Shown here one piece after another: positions 5,638 to 12,061 of a DNA stretch of 12,061 nt. The stretch comes from an uncultured Candidatus Saccharibacteria bacterium (lineage in GTDB: Bacteria; Patescibacteria; Saccharimonadia; Saccharimonadales; UBA10212), in contig CAMLDA010000004.1 of assembly GCA_946478715.1 (NCBI GenBank), positions 1 through 12,061 of the forward strand, written 5' to 3'. A program made the translations under genes and the position numbers. Numbering within the stretch: the stretch's first letter is position 1; every line of letters starts with the position of its first letter. The notes beneath the pieces are model-generated. The model was not told the origin of the DNA. It ran no database searches and saw only the letters and a program-made list of their open reading frames with translations.

Positions 5638-7413
5638 CTAATCACGCCTGAGCATGACGGCGAAAGCGTCGGCCGGGATATCCACCTTGCCGAAACGCTT
5701 CATCCTCTCTTTGCCCTTCTTTTGCTTGGCTAAGACTTTCTTTTTACGGGACACGTCACCCCCGTACAGGCCGGTAGTCACATCTTTCCTGTAGGCGCTG
5801 ATGTCCTCGCGGGCTATGAATTTTCCGCCTATAGCCGCCTGTATGGCTACCTTGAACTGCTGCCGGGGAATCACTTCTTTCAGCTTGGCCGCAGCGCCGC
5901 GGGCAATCCTTTCAGCCTCTGTCTTATGGACCATCACCGAGAGGGCATCAACTCTGTCGCCGGCCACATAAAAATCCAGCCTGACCAGGTCCTCGGCCCG
6001 ATAATCAGCCAGTTCGTAATTGAACGAACCGTAACCGCTGGTAAGGCTCTTAAGCTGGTCATAAAAATCCGTCAGAAGGTTGGCGAGAGGGGCTTCAAAG
6101 TCTATGACTGCCAGGTTATCCATATAGCCGATGTGTTTCTGCCGGCCCCGCGCGGCTACGACAATCTGCAGTACACCGCCTATATACTGGCTGGGGCAGA
6201 CGATTTCACCCTTTACCCACGGCTCCCGTATTTCTGCGACCAGGCTCATATCCGGCAGCTCTGAGGCGGACTTTATATCTATCTCTTCGCCGGCGGTGAG
6301 TTTCACCTTGTAATCCGTAGAAGGATTGGTGACTATCAGCTCCAGGTCATATTCACGCTCCAGGCGCTCTCTGACGATATCCATATGCAAAAGTCCCAGA
6401 AACCCCAATCGGAAGCCAAAGCCCAGGACCGGTGAGTTTTCCGCGGAAAATTGCAAAGCGGAGTCACTTAGGCTAAGCCTTTCTACGGCGTCCTTCAAGG
6501 CCTGGTAGTTCTCATTGCTTTCCGGGAAGAAACCGGCGTAGACGAAAGGCTGGACATTCTTATAACCGGCCAGGGCTGCGGCCTGGGCATCTGCGGTCGT
6601 GATAGTGTCTCCAACCCTGCCGGAACGGGTGGTCTTAAGGTTGGTCACTATATAGCCGATTTCACCGGCTTTAAGGTTGGCGGCCGGTCGCATAGCCGGG
6701 GACAATGAACCGACCTCAAGCGCTATCCCCTCGGATTTAGTACCTAGCATCTTAATTTGCGAATTCTTCGCAATTTCACCATCAAATTGCCGGACATACA
6801 AAATGACACCTCTATAATCGTCGTAATAAGAGTCGAATATAAGCGCCCGCGCGGCCGTGTGCGCTCCCCCCGAAGGCGGAGGAACGTCCGCTACTATTCT
6901 TTCCAGAAGGCTTTCTACCCCTTGGCCCGTTTTAGCGCTGACCATCAGGATCTCATCTTTGCGGCAGCCTAAGAGATTAATGACTTCGGCGCTCACTCTT
7001 TCCACGTCTGCCGCCGGCAGGTCAATCTTGTTCAGGACCGGAATAATCTTAAGGTCGGCCGCCAGCGCCAGGTAAACGTTCGCCAGCGTCTGCGCCTGGA
7101 TGCCCTGGCTGGCATCCACTACCAAAATCGCCCCTTCAACGGCCGCCAAGCTGCGGCTGACTTCGTAAGAAAAATCGACATGCCCCGGTGTATCTATAAG
7201 ATTAAGTTCGTAATCCTTGTATTTCATCCGTACCGGCGCCAGCTTGATAGTAATGCCGCGCTCACGTTCCAAATCCATCTTGTCCAGCAGCTGCTCTTTC
7301 ATCTCGCGCTTCTGGACAGTGCCCGTAAGCTCCAGCAGTCTATCCGCCAGCGTGGACTTGCCATGGTCGATATGGGCGATTATGCAAAAGTTCCTAATGT
7401 GGTCCTGATTCAT
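5638..7413 (-). CDS. lepA: Translation factor LepA (EF4), GTPase
   Basis: A ribosome-associated translational GTPase related to EF-G, at the membrane or in the cytosol, affecting initiation and back-translocation. The 591-residue length is close to the usual 600. The G motifs are complete: AHIDHGKST (13-21), RGIT (52-55), DTPGH (74-78), NKID (128-131) and SAKTG near 159-163. The LepA-specific C-terminal domain is clear, with GKFIAREDISAYRKDVTTGL, YGGDVSRKKKVL, KQKKGKERMKRFGKVDIP and the end DAFAVMLRRD. The start MNQDHIRNFCIIAHIDHG is the normal family start. The ATG at 7411-7413 lacks a Shine-Dalgarno but has TATAAT 9 nt upstream. It follows murJ by 25 nt and may be co-transcribed with it as well as separately initiated. 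Nothing in the sequence suggests loss of function. Confidence 0.98.
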   Translation of the reverse strand: MNQDHIRNFCIIAHIDHGKSTLADRLLELTGTVQKREMKEQLLDKMDLERERGITIKLAPVRMKYKDYELNLIDTPGHVDFSYEVSRSLAAVEGAILVVDASQGIQAQTLANVYLALAADLKIIPVLNKIDLPAADVERVSAEVINLLGCRKDEILMVSAKTGQGVESLLERIVADVPPPSGGAHTAARALIFDSYYDDYRGVILYVRQFDGEIAKNSQIKMLGTKSEGIALEVGSLSPAMRPAANLKAGEIGYIVTNLKTTRSGRVGDTITTADAQAAALAGYKNVQPFVYAGFFPESNENYQALKDAVERLSLSDSALQFSAENSPVLGFGFRLGFLGLLHMDIVRERLEREYDLELIVTNPSTDYKVKLTAGEEIDIKSASELPDMSLVAEIREPWVKGEIVCPSQYIGGVLQIVVAARGRQKHIGYMDNLAVIDFEAPLANLLTDFYDQLKSLTSGYGSFNYELADYRAEDLVRLDFYVAGDRVDALSVMVHKTEAERIARGAAAKLKEVIPRQQFKVAIQAAIGGKFIAREDISAYRKDVTTGLYGGDVSRKKKVLAKQKKGKERMKRFGKVDIPADAFAVMLRRD

Positions 7414-7422
7414 CAGGTCTCA

Positions 7423-7428
7423 ATTATA
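7423..7428 (-). promoter_or_regulatory. -10 box 9 nt before the lepA start
   Basis: A perfect TATAAT on the minus strand in the 25-nt gap after murJ. The predicted transcription start is about 2-3 nt before the ATG, so the message would be leaderless or nearly so. No convincing -35 at 16-18 nt and no Shine-Dalgarno are visible. Confidence 0.5.
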
Positions 7429-7438
7429 ACAGAGGTAG

Positions 7439-9025
7439 CTATTCAATCCGGACAGGTTTTAGCGCAAGTTTCTTCAATTTATCAACCACTGGGCGCACCT
7501 CTTCAAGGCCGAATATCGCCGATAGCCAGATATGGAGCACGAAAGTCGGGATAATAATTGCCATCAGTTTGGATGCCAGTTTAAAGAATCCTCTGTCGGC
7601 GCTGGCCAGCGGGATGATAGAAACCATGATGTAAGCAACCAGGATCGTAAAGCCGGTCACCGAAAGTATCCGGCTGACCCCGCCCCAGAATTCGCTGTCA
7701 AACAGTTTAGGGTCGCGCCAGAGCATGATCGCCAGCAGGATGATAACCTCGGCGGCGGCTACCAGCGACTGGGCCATAGCCAAGCCTGATACGTCGCCCG
7801 TAACCTTCACCAACGTGAACGCCAGGTAAATATTAAGGGCTATGGCGAACAGCGACACGAACAGCGGCGTACGGGTGTCCTTTTGCGAATAAAACCACCG
7901 GCTGATAAGTGAATAAATCGTACGGAAAAAGATAGCGCCCGTCAGAAACCCTAAAGCCTCGGCTATCTGGGACTGCGGGTTCTTGAATATCAGGCGGGCC
8001 AGGTAGCCGCGGGTAAAGAAAGTAACGACAATCACAGGTATAACAATCCAGATAATAGCTCTTAGGACCATCAGGAAGTCGCGCCGGAACAGGTCGGGGC
8101 GCCCCTGGGCCAGCCGGTTATTAAGCCTTGGGAAAGCCGCCGTGGAAATGGCCGTCCCCACCAGCAGGATGGGCGCCAGGTGAAGCGTATACGCGTTTTC
8201 ATATATGGTGATGGAGCCCGGAGTCAGCGTGCTGGCCCGGTTGGTCTCCACGATAGAGTTGATAGAGTCAAGGCCTTGGTCAATCGACCGTGGCGGCAGG
8301 TTGCGCAGAACTCCCCTGAAGTCCTGATTCTTGAAATTTATGCCGTGCACGTACCGGAACCTCAGCCCAACCAGGCCCAGGGATACTATCAGCAGCTGTA
8401 TGATAGCCCCCGCCAGCGCTCCGATACCCAGACCAACCAGGCCGATATTATTTTTGAATATATAGACGCTGGCTATGATACAGCCGTTATAAACTATCGG
8501 CGCCAGCGCGTAAAAGAAAAATCGCCCGAAAGTTTGCTGCAGGCTGGTCAGAACTCCGGAAATGGTAAATAACAAGGGGTTGAAAGCTACCAGCCGCATT
8601 ATTATGACCGCGTCGTGCATCTCACTGGCGCTAAGATTATGGCCAACCACTACTCTCAGCAGGGGTTCGGTAAACACCATCAGGACTATGCCCACGACCA
8701 GCATCAGCAGCCCAAGGAAATTAAGCAGCCCGGATGTCAGTTTCCATATGGACTGGCGGTCTCCTTGATGCAGCCTGTCCGCCAGAAACGGCATGAACGC
8801 GACCCCCAAGGCCCCGGCCGCTATGGTGTAGAAGAAAAAGTCGGGAATCTTGAACGCGGCAAAATAGGCATCCGTGGTTATATGGCCGGCGGTATTGAAA
8901 TTTCCGTTTACCACCTGCGTCCGCATAAAACCCAGCAGCTGTCCAAGTAATGACGCGCCCACTAACAGTGATGCGGCGCTGACTAAGGATACTCTCTGGT
9001 TGGCGCGGCTAAGCCATCTTTGCAT
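7439..9025 (-). CDS. murJ: MurJ-type lipid II flippase (MOP superfamily, MviN)
   Basis: An integral membrane protein of 528 residues with about 14 hydrophobic segments, as expected for MurJ, which flips lipid II across the membrane for peptidoglycan synthesis. Family features are the GQLLGFMRTQ motif in the first helix (28-37), then TDAYFAAFKIPDFFF and AAGALGVAFMPF. Later come YTLHLAPILLVGTAISTAAFPRLN, ISRWFYSQKDTRTPL and conserved helices 9-14. Aligned by eye with E. coli MurJ, Arg24 is kept (Arg35 here). Arg18 is Gln29, the RR pair around Arg52 is Phe-Tyr, and the Arg270 position (YADR) reads YENA. The ATG at 9023-9025 has TATACT 9 nt upstream and no ribosome site. The C-terminal KLKKLALKPVRIE is a short basic tail. 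The fold call is firm; the substrate is likely lipid II or a related polyprenyl-linked sugar. Confidence 0.93.
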   Translation of the reverse strand: MQRWLSRANQRVSLVSAASLLVGASLLGQLLGFMRTQVVNGNFNTAGHITTDAYFAAFKIPDFFFYTIAAGALGVAFMPFLADRLHQGDRQSIWKLTSGLLNFLGLLMLVVGIVLMVFTEPLLRVVVGHNLSASEMHDAVIIMRLVAFNPLLFTISGVLTSLQQTFGRFFFYALAPIVYNGCIIASVYIFKNNIGLVGLGIGALAGAIIQLLIVSLGLVGLRFRYVHGINFKNQDFRGVLRNLPPRSIDQGLDSINSIVETNRASTLTPGSITIYENAYTLHLAPILLVGTAISTAAFPRLNNRLAQGRPDLFRRDFLMVLRAIIWIVIPVIVVTFFTRGYLARLIFKNPQSQIAEALGFLTGAIFFRTIYSLISRWFYSQKDTRTPLFVSLFAIALNIYLAFTLVKVTGDVSGLAMAQSLVAAAEVIILLAIMLWRDPKLFDSEFWGGVSRILSVTGFTILVAYIMVSIIPLASADRGFFKLASKLMAIIIPTFVLHIWLSAIFGLEEVRPVVDKLKKLALKPVRIE

Positions 9026-9034
9026 GCTGGATTT

Positions 9035-9040
9035 AGTATA
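9035..9040 (-). promoter_or_regulatory. -10 box 9 nt before the murJ start
   Basis: TATACT on the minus strand, 5 of 6 to consensus. A weak TTTAAC lies 17 nt further upstream. No Shine-Dalgarno lies between the box and the ATG, so a near-leaderless message is likely. Confidence 0.42.
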
Positions 9041-9069
9041 AAGCTTAAGAAGTAGAGGTTAAAGCTTAA
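9041..9069. repeat. Direct repeat AAGCTTAA, 21-bp period, also an imperfect inverted repeat
   Basis: AAGCTTAA occurs at 9041-9048 and 9062-9069, starts 21 bp apart (two helical turns). Because AAGCTT is itself a palindrome, the segment also reads as an imperfect inverted repeat, AAGCTTAA (9041-9048) with TTAAAGCTT (9059-9067). It fills the region where a -35 for murJ would lie, directly after the terminator of the ABC genes. A regulator binding site is possible but unproven. Confidence 0.4.
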
Positions 9070-9095
9070 AAATACTTAACAAGTTAAGTATTTTT
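9068..9095 (-). terminator. AT-rich hairpin after the ABC permease gene
   Basis: AAAAATACTTAAC pairs with GTTAAGTATTTTT around a tiny loop (12-13 bp stem). On the minus strand it ends in TTTTT, so it can serve as a terminator for the ABC transporter genes. It is symmetrical and could work in both directions. The low GC of the stem makes its strength uncertain. Confidence 0.6.
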
Positions 9096-9109
9096 TGCCA
9101 AGAGGGATA

Positions 9110-10219
9110 TTACTCCCAGCGGAAGACGCGGAAAGCGATTAGATAAATAATCACCGTCCAAAGAAGCATCAGGCCGATTTGGCTTCCGATCTGGGTAAGC
9201 GTTTTGCCTTCGGTGGCTATGAACCGGATAGCGTCAATCACCGGGGTCAAAGGCAGAAAGGCGGTTATGTGCTGCAGCCACTCCGGCATCAAAAACCGGG
9301 GGAAGAATGTACCTGACAGGAACATCATCGGAAAAGTGACGATGTTAGCCAAAGGCGCGGCTTGGTTCTCATTCCTGGCCCAGCCGCCGATGGCCAGCCC
9401 TATGCCGAATATTTCGAAGATACCCAGAACCACGATAACTGCCAAGTATATGAAGTTGCCGGCCATATGGAAATGGAAGACGCTGAAGGCCACGGCAAAC
9501 ATAACCGCAATCGAGAACAGGCCGATTACGGCATTAGAAAGCGCGCTAGCCGTGAAAAATTCCCAAGGCTTAAGCGGCGTGATATGCAGGCGGCGCAAAA
9601 TCCCTTGCTTTTTCATCTGGGGAAAATAATTCGTGGGGCCAAAGATGCCCAGGCCCAGAATCGAGAAGCCAAGTAATCCCGAAAAGGTGTAATCGAACCG
9701 GGACAGGCCCTTGGTGTTGGTCGGCTGGGTGCGTACCGTGAACGGCGTCTGAACCTTTACGATATGCGCGTTAAAATGCTCCGCCAGGCCATCCAAAACC
9801 GTTTTGATAGTCTGTGCTGCCTGCTCACTGTTCTGGTCATAGTAAATAACAGCTTGGCCGCTAGGTACGCTCGACCCGGTCTCCTTGACGCCGAAATCAG
9901 ACGGTATAACTATAGTCGCATCTATCTCGCTGCGACTCATCTTGTCTTTGGCGTTATCTAAAGATGCAATCGATTTATTGACTTTAAAAACCTTGCTTCT
10001 TTCGATATTCCCCGCAAAGAAACTGGCATATCCGGTTTTGGAATTGTTAATCAGCGCGATATTAAATGACGAGCTGGAGTTCTTGCCAAAAATACCGCCG
10101 AATACAAAAAGGAAGATTAGCGGGAAGATTACCGTGAAGAACATAGCGACTCGGTCGCGAAAATAGCGCCTTACGCTGACTTTGGCGAAGGTCAGGATAG
10201 CCAGTATTGATTTATTCAT
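9110..10219 (-). CDS. ABC-2 type transporter permease
   Basis: The 369-residue membrane subunit of an ABC exporter. Topology is typical: a short basic N-terminus (VRRYFRDRVAMFF), TM1 (about 25-45), a long outside domain (about 48-180), then five more membrane segments. These include FSGLLGFSILGLGIFGP, NAVIGLFSIAVMFAVAFSVF, LAVIVVLGIFEIFGIGLAIGG, IVTFPMMFLSGTFFP and IGLMLLWTVIIYLIAFRVF. The segment NENQAAPLANIVTFPMMFLS followed by LPLTPVIDAIR is the ABC-2 signature region seen in DrrB-like and YhgE/NatB-like proteins. The ATG (10217-10219) overlaps the ATPase TAA by 8 nt, with GGAAGGGG just upstream, so the two are translationally coupled and form one transporter. The substrate is not evident: a drug, lipid or envelope polymer are all possible. 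Confidence 0.93.
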   Translation of the reverse strand: MNKSILAILTFAKVSVRRYFRDRVAMFFTVIFPLIFLFVFGGIFGKNSSSSFNIALINNSKTGYASFFAGNIERSKVFKVNKSIASLDNAKDKMSRSEIDATIVIPSDFGVKETGSSVPSGQAVIYYDQNSEQAAQTIKTVLDGLAEHFNAHIVKVQTPFTVRTQPTNTKGLSRFDYTFSGLLGFSILGLGIFGPTNYFPQMKKQGILRRLHITPLKPWEFFTASALSNAVIGLFSIAVMFAVAFSVFHFHMAGNFIYLAVIVVLGIFEIFGIGLAIGGWARNENQAAPLANIVTFPMMFLSGTFFPRFLMPEWLQHITAFLPLTPVIDAIRFIATEGKTLTQIGSQIGLMLLWTVIIYLIAFRVFRWE

Positions 10220-10970
10220 GGAGCCCCTTCCCCGTTAAATCGATGAACACATCCTCCAGGTTGGCCTGCTCGACTTTGCGCTCCTTCTTGAAGCCCTTTT
10301 TAAGCAGCTGCGCGACAAGTTTGGCCGGGGTATCAAGTTTGATTATTTTTCCGCTGTCCATGATCGCCACGCGGTCGCAGAGCATTTCGGCTTCCTCCAT
10401 ATAGTGCGTAGTCAATATGATAGTGGTGCCTTTGGCCTTGATCTTATTGACCAGGTTCCATAAGTTGCGCCGGGCTTGCGGGTCCAGACCGGTCGTCGGC
10501 TCATCCATGAAGAAGACGGAAGGCTGATGCACCAATGCGGCCGCGATAGAAAAGCGCTGTTTTTGGCCGCCGGATAAATCCTCAATATAGCTGCCAGCCT
10601 TATCTTCCAGCCCTACTTCTTTGAGCAACTCGAGCGCCTTGACCTTTTCGCCGTAGGCCGCGGCCTGCTGCTCTAACAGTTCGGTCAATTTGACCTTGTC
10701 CATAAAGGCCGTGGACTGCAGCTGCACCCCTATCATGTACCGGATTTTCTGCGGATCTTTTGAAACATCAATCCCGTTCATCGTTACACGGCCGCCATCA
10801 ATCGGCCGCAAGGTCTCAATCATCTCCAGGGTCGTAGTCTTGCCTGCGCCGTTAGGGCCAAGGATACCGAATATCTCGCCGCGCTTTACTTCAAAGCTGA
10901 TACCCTTCACCGCTTCCTTTTCGCCGTAGCTTTTGCGCAACTCCTCAACCCTTACTATCGTTTCAGACAT
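10212..10970 (-). CDS. ABC transporter ATP-binding protein (ABC-2 exporter partner)
   Basis: A 252-residue ATPase that powers the neighbouring permease. Motifs in order: Walker A GPNGAGKTT (38-46), Q-loop GVQLQ (81-85), signature LSGGQKQRF (132-140), Walker B SVFFMDEPTTGLD (151-163) and the switch His in LTTHYMEEAE (187-195). The start MSETIVRVEELRKSYGEKEA is normal for the CcmA/DrrA-like group. A C-terminal extension after about residue 215 ends in NLEDVFIDLTGKGL, typical of DrrA-type exporters. All catalytic residues are present. The ATG at 10968-10970 is preceded after 10 nt by a perfect TATAAT and has no ribosome site. Drug or lipid export is the usual role of this class; the actual substrate cannot be read from sequence. 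Confidence 0.95.
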   Translation of the reverse strand: MSETIVRVEELRKSYGEKEAVKGISFEVKRGEIFGILGPNGAGKTTTLEMIETLRPIDGGRVTMNGIDVSKDPQKIRYMIGVQLQSTAFMDKVKLTELLEQQAAAYGEKVKALELLKEVGLEDKAGSYIEDLSGGQKQRFSIAAALVHQPSVFFMDEPTTGLDPQARRNLWNLVNKIKAKGTTIILTTHYMEEAEMLCDRVAIMDSGKIIKLDTPAKLVAQLLKKGFKKERKVEQANLEDVFIDLTGKGLHE

Positions 10971-10980
10971 AATCAGTAAG

Positions 10981-10986
10981 ATTATA
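10981..10986 (-). promoter_or_regulatory. -10 box 10 nt before the ABC ATPase start
   Basis: A perfect TATAAT on the minus strand, preceded by TATG. The predicted transcription start is about 3 nt before the ATG. A -35 at the usual distance would fall inside the hairpin at 10996-11020, and none is recognisable. Confidence 0.5.
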
Positions 10987-10995
10987 CATAACTAA

Positions 10996-11020
10996 AGCAC
11001 CCGCCTTGAAGGCGGGTGCT
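10996..11020 (-). terminator. GC-rich hairpin terminator after the small conserved gene
   Basis: AGCACCCGCC pairs perfectly with GGCGGGTGCT (10 bp, loop TTGAA). On the minus strand it is followed by only TTTAG; on the plus strand by GGTTTTTG. The only gene it can end is the minus-strand gene at 11044-11241, whose stop is 24 nt away. Confidence 0.72.
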
Positions 11021-11043
11021 GGTTTTTGATTTTCGTAACGGAA

Positions 11044-11241
11044 CTATTTGCGCTTTAAGGTCAGGAAGCCGTTGCGCGGGTTTTCGTTGACGGTGCGGTC
11101 ATCCGGCAGATCGACGCCGGTGTCAGGCCTTTCATCCTTGGAAAAGAAGTAGATTGTCTGACTCTTTCCTCCGCGAAGCGTAACCTTCTTGGCATTTAAG
11201 TAATATGTAACACCCTTACTGTTAGTGTGCTTGTAGGCCAT
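11044..11241 (-). CDS. Small basic conserved-type protein of unknown function
   Basis: A 65-residue cytosolic protein starting MAYKHTNSKGVTYYLNAKKV and ending ENPRNGFLTLKRK, with about one quarter charged residues and no membrane segment. The pattern GVTYYLNAKKVTLRGGKSQTIYFFS suggests alternating beta strands. The segment ERPDTGVDLPDDRTVNENPRNGF resembles short proteins I associate with Saccharibacteria and other CPR genomes, which is recollection and not a search result. It forms its own unit: a TTGACA promoter upstream, a GGAGAGAGGG ribosome site ending 8 nt before the ATG (11239-11241), and a hairpin terminator after the TAG. This separate, well-marked expression suggests an abundant protein. 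Its function is unknown; a small nucleic-acid- or ribosome-associated role would fit the charge but is inference. Confidence 0.87.
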   Translation of the reverse strand: MAYKHTNSKGVTYYLNAKKVTLRGGKSQTIYFFSKDERPDTGVDLPDDRTVNENPRNGFLTLKRK

Positions 11242-11281
11242 TTACTTTTCCCTCTCTCCGTTAATTAGTAATGGTACCCCT

Positions 11282-11311
11282 AAAATACTCTGTAGAGTTT
11301 TCAGTTGTCAA
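11282..11311 (-). promoter_or_regulatory. Promoter of the small conserved gene
   Basis: On the minus strand a perfect TTGACA (11306-11311) is followed after 18 nt by TATTTT (11282-11287). This gives a leader of about 33 nt holding the GGAGAGAGGG ribosome site. The rest of the 177-bp divergent region 11242-11418 holds no gene that I can see. Confidence 0.6.
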
Positions 11312-11352
11312 CCCCTGAAATACCCCTTGTGAATCTCTCCGCTTATTAAGGC

Positions 11353-11410
11353 TTGCTTCCCAAAACGCTTATGCGTTAGTATATGGGGGTATAAAAATAA
11401 CAAAAGGTGG
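11353..11410 (+). promoter_or_regulatory. Possible promoter and ribosome site for the gene at 11419
   Basis: AGGTGG (11405-11410) lies 8 nt before the ATG and is a good ribosome site. Two -10 candidates exist: TAGTAT (11377-11382), 18 nt after TTGCTT (11353-11358), and TATAAA (11390-11395) without a clear -35. I cannot choose between them. Confidence 0.4.
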
Positions 11411-11418
11411 TTCACACT

Positions 11419-12061
11419 ATGGAATTTATGTCTCGTGGAGATAATAGGAATACTGCGGTACATCACCCCGCGCAAAGACAGGGAAAATTTGACTGGAACG
11501 GCCGCGCCGTACGCATTGAGTGGTTCGTTTTCACGTCTTTAGTAGCCCTGGTCCTGCTAATCGCGATCGGCTGGCTGATGTTCATCAATGGCTCAACAAA
11601 CGGCGAATCAAAGGAATTGAAGTCTGACAAATACCAGGCGGTGTTTCTGAATGGCGGCGCTACCAGCGGAGCCGTAGCCTATACGACCTACTTCGGCCAC
11701 ATCTCCAAAATGACCAGCGGCTATGTAGTGCTTAGGGACGTCTACTACCTGACCACCAGCTCTACGGGCACAGACCAGACACAGGCCAATCCTCAGCTGA
11801 CTAAGCTGGGTTGTCAGCAGCTGCACTCCCCGTATGACGAGATGGTCATCAACCGCAGCCAGGTCGCTTTCTGGGAAAACCTGCAGGACACCGGTAAGGT
11901 GGTACAGGCCATCAAGACCTTCAAGCAGCAGAACCCGGAGGACTTCGCCGCGTTCGTGGGCACCCAGTTCCCGTTCGGGCCGCTCGGCCGCCTGACCGAG
12001 GTCGCCGACGGCGTGGCGTTCCTGCTGTCCGACCGGGCCTCCTGGGTCTCCGGCGCCAACG
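11419..12061 (+). CDS. Single-pass membrane protein, unknown function; reading frame continues into foreign SDR sequence
   Basis: An open frame of 214 codons runs off the window. Residues 1-32 are hydrophilic and basic; residues about 33-56 (IEWFVFTSLVALVLLIAIGW) form one transmembrane segment. The rest, to about residue 173, is a soluble domain outside the membrane, with KYQAVFLNGGATSGAVAYTTYFG, a TSGYVVLRDVYYL strand pair, one Cys (LGCQQL), then EMVINRSQVAFWENLQDTGK and VVQAIKTFKQQNP. It resembles CPR envelope proteins I have seen annotated as hypothetical. From about codon 174 the text changes to an SDR C-terminus and codon use becomes extreme (see next entry). The native stop is therefore not visible, and was probably near residue 180-200. 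The start ATG has an AGGTGG site. The gene is divergent from the small conserved gene. Confidence 0.78.
   Translation, partial: MEFMSRGDNRNTAVHHPAQRQGKFDWNGRAVRIEWFVFTSLVALVLLIAIGWLMFINGSTNGESKELKSDKYQAVFLNGGATSGAVAYTTYFGHISKMTSGYVVLRDVYYLTTSSTGTDQTQANPQLTKLGCQQLHSPYDEMVINRSQVAFWENLQDTGKVVQAIKTFKQQNPEDFAAFVGTQFPFGPLGRLTEVADGVAFLLSDRASWVSGAN
11938..12061 (+). other. C-terminal fragment of a GC-rich short-chain dehydrogenase (SDR), probable chimeric join
   Basis: In the same frame as the preceding protein, this part reads EDFAAFVGTQFPFGPLGRL, then TEVADGVAFLLSDRASWVSG and AN. This is the SDR C-terminal pattern GRLGxPEEVAxxVAFLxSDxASWxxGAN. The nucleotide-binding TGxxxGxG and catalytic YxxxK regions are absent, so an SDR could not work from this piece. 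From 11941 to 12061 GC is about 74% (90 of 121 bases), and all 40 complete codons end in G or C, which looks actinobacterial and unlike the rest of the window. The join lies near 11930-11942, around the bases encoding QQNPED. Confidence 0.8.

Noticed and set aside
7180..8950. Several plus-strand open frames opposite lepA and murJ (for example 7180-7554, 8180-8572, 8615-8950)
   Set aside because: All lie antisense to clear genes and show no domain, signal peptide or ribosome site.
11608..12059. Minus-strand open frames opposite the right-end gene
   Set aside because: The second is a product of high GC in the SDR fragment; the first is antisense to the membrane-protein domain. Neither has family features.
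1..12061. CRISPR array, tRNA, rRNA, insertion sequence or phage module
   Set aside because: No spaced repeats, cloverleaf-like segments, transposase motifs or terminal repeats were seen on either strand.

Overview
The window looks like a chromosomal segment of a candidate phyla radiation bacterium, most likely Candidatus Saccharibacteria (TM7) of moderate GC. The basis is recognition, not a search. The genes are compact; there is a short basic protein (11044-11241) of a type I associate with this group; HrcA and GrpE are unusually small; and there is a lone MurJ-type flippase. All convincing genes except the last lie on the minus strand, so transcription mostly runs from high to low coordinates.

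Reading in the direction of transcription: (1) 11241-11044 is a 65-residue conserved-type small protein with its own TTGACA promoter, followed by a strong hairpin. (2) 10970-9110 is a two-gene ABC-2 exporter, ATPase then permease, overlapping by 8 nt and closed by an AT-rich hairpin. (3) 9025-2830 holds murJ, lepA, a membrane-anchored beta-propeller-like protein and two tandem divergent guanylate kinase paralogues. Several of these genes have a -10 hexamer only 6-10 nt before the start codon and no Shine-Dalgarno sequence, which suggests leaderless transcripts. (4) 2767-<1 is a heat-shock operon, hrcA - grpE - small unknown gene - dnaK (cut by the window edge). It is controlled by a CIRCE operator that overlaps the hrcA promoter. 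Its genes overlap or abut, and grpE and dnaK have strong Shine-Dalgarno sites.

On the plus strand, a divergent gene starts at 11419 and encodes a single-pass membrane protein. From about 11940 its reading frame changes, in frame, into the C-terminal part of a very GC-rich short-chain dehydrogenase (SDR). This looks like a chimeric join at a contig end, although a real fusion is not excluded.

The points most worth a second look are: the reciprocal motif losses in the twin guanylate kinases; the repeated close spacing of -10 box and start codon; the unknown gene between grpE and dnaK; the shortened HrcA; the arginine-poor MurJ cavity; and the chimeric right end. I see no tRNA, rRNA, CRISPR array, transposon or phage gene. 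I found no complete new defence or mobile system.
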